NCBI RefSeq assembly: GCF_003151255.1
Contig: NZ_CP029481.1
Location: 3,708,501-3,772,500 of the forward strand
Direction: 5' to 3'
Source of the DNA: Microvirga sp. 17 mud 1-3
Lineage (GTDB): Bacteria; Pseudomonadota; Alphaproteobacteria; Rhizobiales; Beijerinckiaceae
Length of the DNA stretch: 64,000 nt
Below are positions 57,163-64,000 of the stretch, piece by piece. The position numbers were made by a program, and so were the translations under genes. The notes under the pieces were generated by a model, which did not search any database, was not told the origin of the DNA, and was given only the letters and a program-made list of their open reading frames with translations. Numbering within the stretch: the first letter of the stretch is position 1; every line of letters starts with the position of its first letter.

Positions 57163-57909
57163 TCAGAGCGCGAAGCCGCCGTCTACCAGGTGGATCTGCC
57201 CTGTCGTGTAGCTTGCCTCGTCGGACGCAAGATAGACCGCAAGCTCGGCTACCTCTTGCGGTGTCCCGAGCCGGCCCATGGGTTGCCGGTCAATGAAGGC
57301 CTGGCGCACGGCCTCGACGCTCTGCCCGGAGCTTTCGGCGAGTCCCCTGATGCGCTCGTCGAGGGACGGTGACTGGATGGTTCCAGGACAGATGGCATTG
57401 GCGCGGATCCCGCGCCGGATGAAATCCGCCGCAACGGCCTTGGTCAGCCCGATCACCGCAGCCTTGGTCGTGCCGTAAACGTAGCGGTTCGGAATTCCCC
57501 GCACCGACGAGGCCCCCGAGGCGATGTTGACGATCGCGCCGCCGCCTCTGTCGAGCATGGCAGGCAGGACGGCCCGGATCGTGCGATGCATGGACTTCAC
57601 GTTGAGGTCGAAGGAGAAGTCCCAGTCCTGCTCCGAGCAATCGAGCACGGTCCCGTGATGCACAAAACCGGCTGCATTGACGAGAATGTCGAGAGGGCCG
57701 GTCTCCCGCACCAATTCCACCACGGCATTCGTGGACAGAACGTCGAGGGCGCGGCACTGCGCACCCTCCAGGCCCTCCAGCTTCTCGGGCGTGAGGTCGG
57801 TAGCCCAGACCTGCGCTCCCTCGCGCAGGAAGGCCTCGGCAATGGCGCGGCCGATCCCCTGCCCGGCCGCCGTGACAAGAGCCGTCTTTCCTGCAAGCCT
57901 GCCTGTCAT
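57163..57909 (-). CDS. SDR family oxidoreductase (2-keto-3-deoxy-sugar-acid dehydrogenase-like)
   Basis: 248 residues, classical SDR. Cofactor motif TAAGQGIGRAIAEAF at about 13-27, Asp in ATDLTPEKL giving NAD preference, NAAG at about 83-86, catalytic Ser in NIASGASS, and Tyr/Lys in YVYGTTKAA. PGTIQSPSL follows. It resembles the DHRS6 / 2-keto-3-deoxy-L-fuconate dehydrogenase group. It lies 27 bases after the IlvD/Edd dehydratase gene on the same strand, so a pathway aldonate -> 2-keto-3-deoxy acid -> diketo acid is plausible. C-terminal GGFAL as expected. Confidence 0.9.
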   Translation of the reverse strand: MTGRLAGKTALVTAAGQGIGRAIAEAFLREGAQVWATDLTPEKLEGLEGAQCRALDVLSTNAVVELVRETGPLDILVNAAGFVHHGTVLDCSEQDWDFSFDLNVKSMHRTIRAVLPAMLDRGGGAIVNIASGASSVRGIPNRYVYGTTKAAVIGLTKAVAADFIRRGIRANAICPGTIQSPSLDERIRGLAESSGQSVEAVRQAFIDRQPMGRLGTPQEVAELAVYLASDEASYTTGQIHLVDGGFAL

Positions 57910-57936
57910 GCTGCCCCCGAGGATTCCGTTGCCGGT

Positions 57937-59742
57937 CTAGTGGTTGTCCCGCGGCGTGTATTTTTGCGCAACGCGCTGGAATTTCACCGCCGGTTTGAGG
58001 GTCATGCCCTCGGAGAGCTGGTCGACCATCGCCCGCTGGATCTCCTGCCAGGGTGTCTGGCTTTCCGGATAGGGATAGCCGCCCTTCTCCCGCAGCTCCG
58101 TGCGGCGGCGCTGCATCTCCTCGCCGGAGATCAGGATGTCGGCGCTGCGCTTGTTCAGGTCGATGCGGATGCGATCGCCCGTCTGCAGCAGGGCAAGCCC
58201 CCCGCCGATGGCCGCCTCCGGCGAGGCGTTGAGGATCGACGGTGTCCCGGACGTGCCCGATTGCCGGCCATCGCCGATGCAAGGCAGGGAGAGCACGCCT
58301 TTCTTGATCAGGGCGCCCGGCGGCTGCATGTTCACCACCTCGGCCGCGCCGGGATAGCCTACCGGGCCGGCGCCGCGCATGATCAGGATCGTATGCTCGT
58401 CGATGTGGAGGGACGGGTCGTCGATCCGGTGGTGGTAATCCTCCGGCCCGTCGAAGACGACGACGGGCCCCTCGAAGGCATTCGGGTCCTGCGGATTATT
58501 GAGATACCGGTCGCGGAATTCCTCGCTGATCACGCTCGTCTTCATGATGGCGGAATCGAACAGGTTGCCTTTGAGGTTCAGGAAGCCTGCCTGCTCCTTC
58601 AGCGGATTGTCGTAGCTGCGGATCACATCCCTGTCCCAGCTGAACTTGCCGCGGCAATTCTCGCCCATCGTAGTGCCCATGCATGTCAGGGCATTCTCGT
58701 GGATCTTGCCGGCGCCGATCAGCTCGGCCATGACGGCCGGGAGGCCGCCTGCGCGGAAATACTCCTCGCCGAGATATTCACCCGCCGGCTGCACGTTGAC
58801 CAGGAGCGGAATGTCGAAGCCGACGCGCTCCCAGTCGTCGCAATCGAGCGGCACGCCGATATGCTTCGCCAAGGCGTTCAGGTGGATGGGCGCGTTCGTC
58901 GAGCCCCCGATGGCCGCATTGGCCACGATGGCGTTCTCGAACGCCTCACGGGTCAGAATGTCGGAGGGCCTGAGATCCTCCCACACCATCTCGACAATAC
59001 GCTTGCCGGTCTCGTAGGCCGTCTGGCCGCGCTCCCGGTAGGGCGCCGGGATCGCGGCTGAACCCGGTAGGGACATGCCGAGCGCCTCAGCCAGGGCATT
59101 CATGGTCGAGGCCGTGCCCATGGTGTTGCAATGGCCGACGGACGGGGCAGAGGAACCGACGATATCCATGAACTGCTGGTAGTCGATATCGCCCGCCGCG
59201 TGACGCTCCCGGGCTTTCCAGACGACGGTGCCCGAGCCGGTTCGCTCCCCATGGAACCACCCGTTGAGCATTGGGCCGACATTGAGCGAAATGGCCGGAA
59301 TGTTGACCGTCGCGGCCGCCATGAGGCAGGCAGGTGTCGTCTTGTCGCAACCGGTGAGCAGCACGACGCCATCGAGCGGATAGCCGAACAGGACCTCCAC
59401 CAGCGACAGATAGGCCAGGTTGCGGTCAAGGCAGGCCGTGGGCCGCTTGCCGGTTTCCTGAATGGGGTGGCACGGGAACTCGAAGGCCACGCCTCCCGCC
59501 TCGGTGATGCCGTCCCGCACACGCTTGGCAAGCTCGAGATGGTGCCTGTTGCAGGGGGACAGGTCGGAGCCCGTCTGAGCGATGCCGATGATCGGCCGCT
59601 TGCCCTGCAGCTCCTGCCGCGTCAGGCCGAAATTGAGATAGCGCTCGAGATAGAGCGCCGTCATGCCGGGATTGTCCGGATTGTCGAACCACAAGCGTGA
59701 GCGAAGCTGATCAGGGGTCAGTCGTCTCGGCTTCTCGGCCAT
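57937..59742 (-). CDS. IlvD/Edd family sugar-acid dehydratase
   Basis: 601 residues, iron-sulfur dehydratase. Cysteines for the cluster: SPCNRHH near residue 63, [15 protein letters not shown] near 129 and the THCMGTT-equivalent segment [15 protein letters not shown], plus the closing GRQSGTSG. The sequence fits the arabinonate/xylonate/galactonate dehydratase branch more than IlvD. It dehydrates an aldonate to 2-keto-3-deoxyaldonate. AAGGA before the ATG. First gene of the pair with the SDR. The gap to the divergent secreted-protein gene (237 bases) should hold its promoter. Confidence 0.93.
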   Translation of the reverse strand: MAEKPRRLTPDQLRSRLWFDNPDNPGMTALYLERYLNFGLTRQELQGKRPIIGIAQTGSDLSPCNRHHLELAKRVRDGITEAGGVAFEFPCHPIQETGKRPTACLDRNLAYLSLVEVLFGYPLDGVVLLTGCDKTTPACLMAAATVNIPAISLNVGPMLNGWFHGERTGSGTVVWKARERHAAGDIDYQQFMDIVGSSAPSVGHCNTMGTASTMNALAEALGMSLPGSAAIPAPYRERGQTAYETGKRIVEMVWEDLRPSDILTREAFENAIVANAAIGGSTNAPIHLNALAKHIGVPLDCDDWERVGFDIPLLVNVQPAGEYLGEEYFRAGGLPAVMAELIGAGKIHENALTCMGTTMGENCRGKFSWDRDVIRSYDNPLKEQAGFLNLKGNLFDSAIMKTSVISEEFRDRYLNNPQDPNAFEGPVVVFDGPEDYHHRIDDPSLHIDEHTILIMRGAGPVGYPGAAEVVNMQPPGALIKKGVLSLPCIGDGRQSGTSGTPSILNASPEAAIGGGLALLQTGDRIRIDLNKRSADILISGEEMQRRRTELREKGGYPYPESQTPWQEIQRAMVDQLSEGMTLKPAVKFQRVAQKYTPRDNH

Positions 59743-59979
59743 GGGCTCGTCCTTTCCATTCTCGTCCGTGGGGCGAATTTGACCCGCTGCCGCTCAGGAA
59801 ATCAACTGCCCGAAGAGCGCCCTTCCCGGCTTTCCCTGCATAACAGGCCTCACGGGAACATGGCCGCTTTTTCCACAGGCGTCCGGCTGTGAACTTTCGT
59901 CCGGCCATACCCCAAGCCCCCACCTTCATTGTAATATTATCCAAAATGAGGCTTGGACGGCTTTTGAGGATCTTCGGAC

Positions 59980-60585
59980 ATGGCCATGCCGTATCGCATT
60001 CTGATGTTTGTCTTGGCTTTTCTGCCCACCGCACGGGCCGCAGCTCAGGAATGCCCCACAGCCCAGTCGGCAAAAGCTGGCTTTGTGCTCGAACGCCAAG
60101 GTATGCAGGCGGAAGTCAGGCAGACATCCGAGAATTTCGTCCATGTGGTCAATACGTATCCGGGCGGAACGAAGCAGGACGTGATCTATTACCGGGGCCT
60201 GTTCGAGATCAGCCGCTTCGACAAGGTTGCCCGCCGCTTCAACGTGCCTCTGACCGATCTCCGGTCGATCTTTCCTCTCGACAGCAAGTCCCGCCGCGCT
60301 GTTACTTTCGCGCCCGCGGATCCTGGAAAGGTAGGCGCTCCGATTTCCCAGGAGATGACGGTAGTCGGGCAGGAAAACCTGCAGCTTGGGCACTGCACTT
60401 ATCCCGTCCTGACCATCCGCAACCGTTTCATGAATGCAGAGGGACGCGTCCTCTCCGAGCACACGGATTTCTATTCCGCCGATCTCGGTTTCGTCCTAGG
60501 CAAGCGCTACGACGAGAAGGGCGGCCGACAGACCACGATGCTCTATCAAAGCATCCGTCCTCTCAGCCGCTCAGCCCCTCTTTGA
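59980..60585 (+). CDS. Secreted hypothetical protein
   Basis: 201 residues with a signal peptide (ILMFVLAFLPTARAAA-QE) and a mature part without recognised family. Beta-rich character, with VLTIRNRFMNAEGRVLSEHTDFYSADLGFVLGKRY at the end; two cysteines (CPTAQ near the mature N-terminus and GHCTYPV) could form a disulfide. GAGGA lies nine bases before the ATG. It stands alone between the dehydratase and DUF533 genes and is not obviously part of the sugar-acid operon. Confidence 0.75.
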   Translation: MAMPYRILMFVLAFLPTARAAAQECPTAQSAKAGFVLERQGMQAEVRQTSENFVHVVNTYPGGTKQDVIYYRGLFEISRFDKVARRFNVPLTDLRSIFPLDSKSRRAVTFAPADPGKVGAPISQEMTVVGQENLQLGHCTYPVLTIRNRFMNAEGRVLSEHTDFYSADLGFVLGKRYDEKGGRQTTMLYQSIRPLSRSAPL

Positions 60586-60628
60586 GACCGCGGTTCCTCG
60601 CTGATGGGGCAATTCGGGCTCGCACCGC

Positions 60629-61426
60629 CTAGCGGACTGCGGCGATCGTCTCCTCGATCTGGACCTTGAGCTTCGGCTCGAGGTCGAGTGCTTCGGCAAG
60701 CTGGCGCAGAAACTCATGCTCCTGGAGCGTGTCGGGGTCGATGGCAAGAAGAGCCGCAGCATAAACCTGCGCCGCCTTCTCGGGATCCTCCACGCCATCC
60801 GCGATCTCGTCGACCGTGACGGGCGATTCCATTTCGCGGTCGAGCCAGCGGGTCGCCTCCGGGTCGATGCCCGCCTCCGTCAGACCGCGGACGATACGGG
60901 TGCGCTCGATCTCATCGATCTGCCCGTCTGCCGCCGCTGCAGCCACCATAGTGCGCAAAAAGCGCATTGCGTCATCTTCGGTCTGGGAAACGGGATGGAA
61001 TCGGGAGGTCTGAGGCAGCTCGACCAGGTCCCGGTCCTCCTCGTCGGCAGGTGCGGTGTCCTGAGTTCCTTCTGCCATCGCCGAAACGGGCTTTATCGAG
61101 GCCTTGCTCTGATAAGCCCTGTAGGCAAGACCGCCGATGACCGCGAGGCCTCCCAGCGTGGCAATGCGGCCCGAAATGCCGCCTCTTTTGCGTCGACCGA
61201 ACATGAGGCCCGCGAGACCAAGCAGGGCTGCCTGTGTCAAAGTCGGGTGGCGAGCCGTGAGGTCACGGGCCTTATCGAGGGCCGGCCGGAGGGAATCGCC
61301 TAGGTTCTGCGTCGCATCAGCTGATGCCGCCCCTCCGGGATGAGTGGTCGAGGAGTTTTTCTGCGCCCCTTCTGATCGCGCCAGGGCTCCTACGACAGCA
61401 TCCAGGAGCTTGCGGTAATCGACCAT
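60629..61426 (-). CDS. DUF533 (YebE/TerB-like) inner-membrane protein
   Basis: 265 residues from the ATG at 61426 (GGGGAG upstream; the longer frame to 61603 overlaps the aldolase gene). N-terminal MVDYRKLLDAVVGALARS, a low-complexity linker, one membrane segment (GGISGRIATLGGLAVIGGLAYRAYQ), then the DUF533 TerB-like helical domain (FLRTMVAAAAADGQIDEIERTRIVRGL, ATRWLDREMESPVTVDEIAD). YebE-type proteins are linked to envelope stress. It is 61 bases after the aldolase gene on the same strand. Confidence 0.9.
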   Translation of the reverse strand: MVDYRKLLDAVVGALARSEGAQKNSSTTHPGGAASADATQNLGDSLRPALDKARDLTARHPTLTQAALLGLAGLMFGRRKRGGISGRIATLGGLAVIGGLAYRAYQSKASIKPVSAMAEGTQDTAPADEEDRDLVELPQTSRFHPVSQTEDDAMRFLRTMVAAAAADGQIDEIERTRIVRGLTEAGIDPEATRWLDREMESPVTVDEIADGVEDPEKAAQVYAAALLAIDPDTLQEHEFLRQLAEALDLEPKLKVQIEETIAAVR

Positions 61427-61487
61427 GCGGATCTCCCCTTCGTTGTGGCCAAGGACAAGGACACAACGGAGACACCCGCCGAATGGT

Positions 61488-62132
61488 TCAGGTTGCCGGC
61501 CGAAGGGCTGCGGCCGCGGCGGCCAGTTCCCTGATCCGGGCGAAATCCCCTTTGCGAAGAGCCTCCGCGGGTGCGACCCACGTGCCGCCGACGCATGGAA
61601 CATTGGTCAGGGACAGATAGGCCGGAGCGCTCGACGGATCGATGCCTCCGGTCGGGCAGAACGAAAGCTTCGGCAGCGGGCCCTGGACGGATTTCAACCA
61701 GGGCGCGCCGCCCGAAACGGAAGCCGGAAAGAACTTGAGGATCTCGAAGCCCAGCTCCGCCAGGGCCATGGCCTCTGACACCGTAGCGCAGCCGGGCATT
61801 ACGGGGATCTCTGCCTCGCTCAGGCGTTCAGCCAGCCTTGTCGACGTGCCGGGCGTGACGATGAATTTGGCGCCCGCATCGACAACCTCGCCGATCTGGC
61901 TCTCGGACAGAACCGTACCGGCGGCGACGACTGCCTCCGGCACCGCCTTGGCGACTGCCGCAATGGCATCGAGCGCGGCAGGAGTCCGCAAGGTGATCTC
62001 GACCACCGGAAGGCCGGCGCCGACGAGGGCCTGCGCCAGATCGATGCTCGCGCGCGCATCCTCGATCGTCACCACAGGGATCACGGGCGCCAGCCGCACA
62101 TAGGTCCGCAGGGCTTCGGTCTTGGCTTTCAT
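61488..62132 (-). CDS. eda: KDPG/KHG-type aldolase
   Basis: 214 residues, class I aldolase that splits 2-keto-3-deoxy-6-phosphogluconate into pyruvate and glyceraldehyde 3-phosphate. Glu45 in VVEITLRTPAAL, the Schiff-base Lys133 in EILKFFPAS, AAGTVLSESQI, VTPGTS, PTGGIDPSSAPAYLSLTNVPCVGGTW. A separate ATG at 62132 was used because the coding similarity starts with MKAKTEALRTYVRLAPVIPVV; the open frame continues to 62738 inside the permease. The partner edd (6-phosphogluconate dehydratase) is not visible here, so it could act on a non-phosphorylated keto-deoxy acid imported by the TRAP system 56 bases upstream. Confidence 0.93.
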   Translation of the reverse strand: MKAKTEALRTYVRLAPVIPVVTIEDARASIDLAQALVGAGLPVVEITLRTPAALDAIAAVAKAVPEAVVAAGTVLSESQIGEVVDAGAKFIVTPGTSTRLAERLSEAEIPVMPGCATVSEAMALAELGFEILKFFPASVSGGAPWLKSVQGPLPKLSFCPTGGIDPSSAPAYLSLTNVPCVGGTWVAPAEALRKGDFARIRELAAAAAALRPAT

Positions 62133-62188
62133 GAGAGCATCCTGGCTGGGTCGGGAACAGGGGCGCGAACGCTGATCCGCGCCCGCAC

Positions 62189-64000
62189 TCAGGCAGGCAC
62201 AGGTTGTCGCTGCGCCCGTGAACGGACAAGCTGCGCGATCAACACAGGACTTGCAAGGGCGAGGCCGATCAATGTCATCGTCATTTGCGGTGCGATGATC
62301 GGCAGGGCCGCGATCCCGGCAAGCCAGCGCTCCCAGGCCCGCATCGGCGCCAGGGCGTAGCCCGTAAAGGCCGCTGAGAGGAGCACGATACCGATCATGC
62401 AGCCGCCGACGACGAAGAAGAAGCTGGGCCAGGTGAATTCCGGCGTCACGATCAGCATGGCAGGCCCGTAGACGAAGACGAAGGGCACCAGCGCCTTGCC
62501 GAGTCCAAGGCGGAACGCCGTATTTCCGGTCTTGAACGGGTCGGCACCCGCCATGCTCGCGCCCGCATAGGCCGCGAGCGCCACCGGTGGCGTGATGTCT
62601 GCGAGCACCCCGTAATAGAACACGAAGAAATGCGCCACGATGGGCGCGACGCCCAGCAGTCCGAGAGCAGGCGCCGCAACCGTGACCATGATGATGTAGT
62701 TCGCGGTCGTCGGCACGCCGCAGCCGAGCAGGATGCACACGAAGGCAGTCATCAGCAGGGTGAAGAACAGCGTCATGCCCTTCAGGTCGAAGAGGGCAGC
62801 CGGCAGGTATTCGCCGAGACCCTGTGCGATCTGGGCCGCGAGCGACGTCACGATGAACGAGATCTTGAAGCCGACGCCCGTGAGCGTGACGACGCCGACG
62901 ATGATACCCACCGTTGCGGCCGCCGCGCCGACGCCGATGGCATATTTCGCTCCCACCACGAAAGCGTCGACGAGATCGATCACCTTCGCCTTTCCGGCAT
63001 CACTCTGCAGCCAGGTCCAGACTATGAGCCCGAGCACGATCGCGAAGATCGGAATGATGAACGTAAGGCTAGTGAGGATGCCGAACGCGACGGCTCCAAT
63101 GATGGCCGCCAGGAAGCCGAGGGTCAGGGCCGGGATCCGCACTGTGCCGATCAGGACGCAGGCCGTGATGCCCCAGAAGGCTGCCAGATAGGGTGTGAAG
63201 CCTGAGAACAGAACGATCAGGAGAACCGCGAGCGGCATGATCGATTGCCAGCCTTCGCGCAGCACCTGGAGAGGATTCGGGAGTTCCTCAGCGGTCATGC
63301 CGCGCATCCCGGAGCGGCGGGCCTCGAAATGGACCTGCATGAACACGCCGAAGAAATGCATCATTGCCGGCACGATGGCCGCGAGAATCACGGTCTGGTA
63401 GGAGACGTTGAGGAACTCGACCATCAGGAAGGCGGCCGCGCCCATGATCGGCGGGGTGATCTGCCCGCCCGTCGATGCGGTGGATTCGACGGCCGCCGCA
63501 AAGTAGCGCGGATAACCGAGGCGGATCATGGCCGGGATGGTCAGCGATCCCACCGTGACCGTGTTGGCGATGGAGGATCCCGAGATCATTCCGAACAGGG
63601 CCGAGCCGAAGATCGAGACCTTCGCGGGGCCGCCTGCGTAGCGGCCCGCAAGGCAGGACGCGAGATCGATAAAGAGCTTGCCCAGTCCCACGCGCGTCGC
63701 GAGAACGCCGAAGAGAACATAATGGAAGACGTAGGTCGCCACCACGCCGAGCGCGATGCCGTAGATGCCCTGGCTCGTCAGGTAAAGGTGGTTGACGATG
63801 TTGGACCAGGAAGCGCCGGGATGCGTGAAGATCCCCGGCATCGAGGGCCCGAAATAGGCATAGAGCATCAGCAGGATGGAGATGAACGGCAAGGGCCAGC
63901 CGACCGAGCGGCGCACGGCCTCGAGCAGGGCGACGATCAGGATCGTCCCCATCACCACATCCGTCGTGGTGGGATTCCCGACGCGGAAAGCGAGTTCGTT
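62189..64000 (-). CDS. TRAP transporter permease, 4TM-12TM fused (5' end cut by window)
   Basis: The frame runs off the right edge, so the first roughly 150 residues are missing. The remaining part is the DctM-like portion: FGMISGSSIANTVTVGSLTIPAM, STASTGGQITPPIMGAAAFLMVE, LLGCGVPTTANYIIMVTVAAPAL and ADITPPVALAAYAGASMAGADPFKTG. Same family as the permease at 33298 but with different residues at most positions outside the motifs, so a distinct subgroup. The binding protein and any DUF1850 partner must lie beyond the edge. The KDPG-type aldolase follows 56 bases later, suggesting a role in uptake of a sugar acid. Confidence 0.93.
   Translation of the reverse strand, partial: NELAFRVGNPTTTDVVMGTILIVALLEAVRRSVGWPLPFISILLMLYAYFGPSMPGIFTHPGASWSNIVNHLYLTSQGIYGIALGVVATYVFHYVLFGVLATRVGLGKLFIDLASCLAGRYAGGPAKVSIFGSALFGMISGSSIANTVTVGSLTIPAMIRLGYPRYFAAAVESTASTGGQITPPIMGAAAFLMVEFLNVSYQTVILAAIVPAMMHFFGVFMQVHFEARRSGMRGMTAEELPNPLQVLREGWQSIMPLAVLLIVLFSGFTPYLAAFWGITACVLIGTVRIPALTLGFLAAIIGAVAFGILTSLTFIIPIFAIVLGLIVWTWLQSDAGKAKVIDLVDAFVVGAKYAIGVGAAAATVGIIVGVVTLTGVGFKISFIVTSLAAQIAQGLGEYLPAALFDLKGMTLFFTLLMTAFVCILLGCGVPTTANYIIMVTVAAPALGLLGVAPIVAHFFVFYYGVLADITPPVALAAYAGASMAGADPFKTGNTAFRLGLGKALVPFVFVYGPAMLIVTPEFTWPSFFFVVGGCMIGIVLLSAAFTGYALAPMRAWERWLAGIAALPIIAPQMTMTLIGLALASPVLIAQLVRSRAQRQPVPA

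Overview
The window is a GC-rich (by eye about 65% or more) chromosomal segment of an alphaproteobacterium, most likely order Hyphomicrobiales (Rhizobiales) near Methylobacteriaceae/Microvirga. The basis is the gene content (homospermidine synthase, periplasmic glucan proteins, TAXI-TRAP transporters with DUF1850, DUF1007-NicO pair, CobW-WD40 pair), the alphaproteobacterial promoter look upstream of odc, and palindromic intergenic repeats of a rhizobial style. No rRNA, tRNA, CRISPR array, prophage or insertion sequence was seen. The taxonomy is inference from content, not from a marker gene. The window edges cut two genes: an Hsp20 chaperone at the left and a TRAP permease at the right.

Layout. 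0-13 kb is core metabolism and envelope: small heat-shock protein, threonine-aldolase family enzyme, a long structured leader followed by gltBD (glutamate synthase), a DUF459 pseudo-SGNH protein, an MltB-type lytic transglycosylase, galU and kdsD. 13-25 kb holds an nfeD/SPFH membrane pair, a chemoreceptor, hemH, an HWE-type histidine kinase, a periplasmic 5'-nucleotidase, type II NADH dehydrogenase, a small membrane protein, ung, and a MarR-GNAT fusion behind a perfect 17-bp palindrome. 25-33 kb has a fused indolepyruvate ferredoxin oxidoreductase, divergent from a DUF1007-NicO metal-export or uptake pair across a perfect 21-bp palindrome, then a gamma-glutamyltransferase homologue and a frameshifted small membrane gene. 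33-37 kb is a TAXI-type TRAP system (solute-binding protein, fused permease, DUF1850).

38.4-44.5 kb looks like a zinc-homeostasis island: a palindromic operator candidate, a 56-residue His-rich membrane peptide not in standard length ranges, a ZnuCBA-like ABC importer with a His-rich binding protein, a CobW/ZNG1-type GTPase with CICC and a five-His run, a WD40 protein and small partners. 44.8-48.8 kb is polyamine synthesis on the minus strand: ornithine/lysine decarboxylase (behind a ~450-nt structured leader that I think is the alphaproteobacterial speF RNA motif), a GNAT acetyltransferase and homospermidine synthase. Two OpgG/OpgD-type glucan proteins lie 12 kb apart at 36.8 and 49.0 kb. 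50.6-53.3 kb is a NitT/TauT-type ABC importer of unknown substrate, followed by a MarR regulator, a stand-alone TfoX C-terminal domain protein and a 2-hydroxyacid dehydrogenase.

55-64 kb is a sugar-acid catabolic region on the minus strand: AraC regulator, SDR dehydrogenase plus IlvD/Edd dehydratase, a KDPG-type aldolase, and a second TRAP 4TM-12TM permease, with a secreted protein and a DUF533 protein in between. Two genes (the small membrane gene at 32.6 kb and the AraC regulator at 56.3 kb) each look broken by one missing base in a short G run, which suggests sequence error or true decay.
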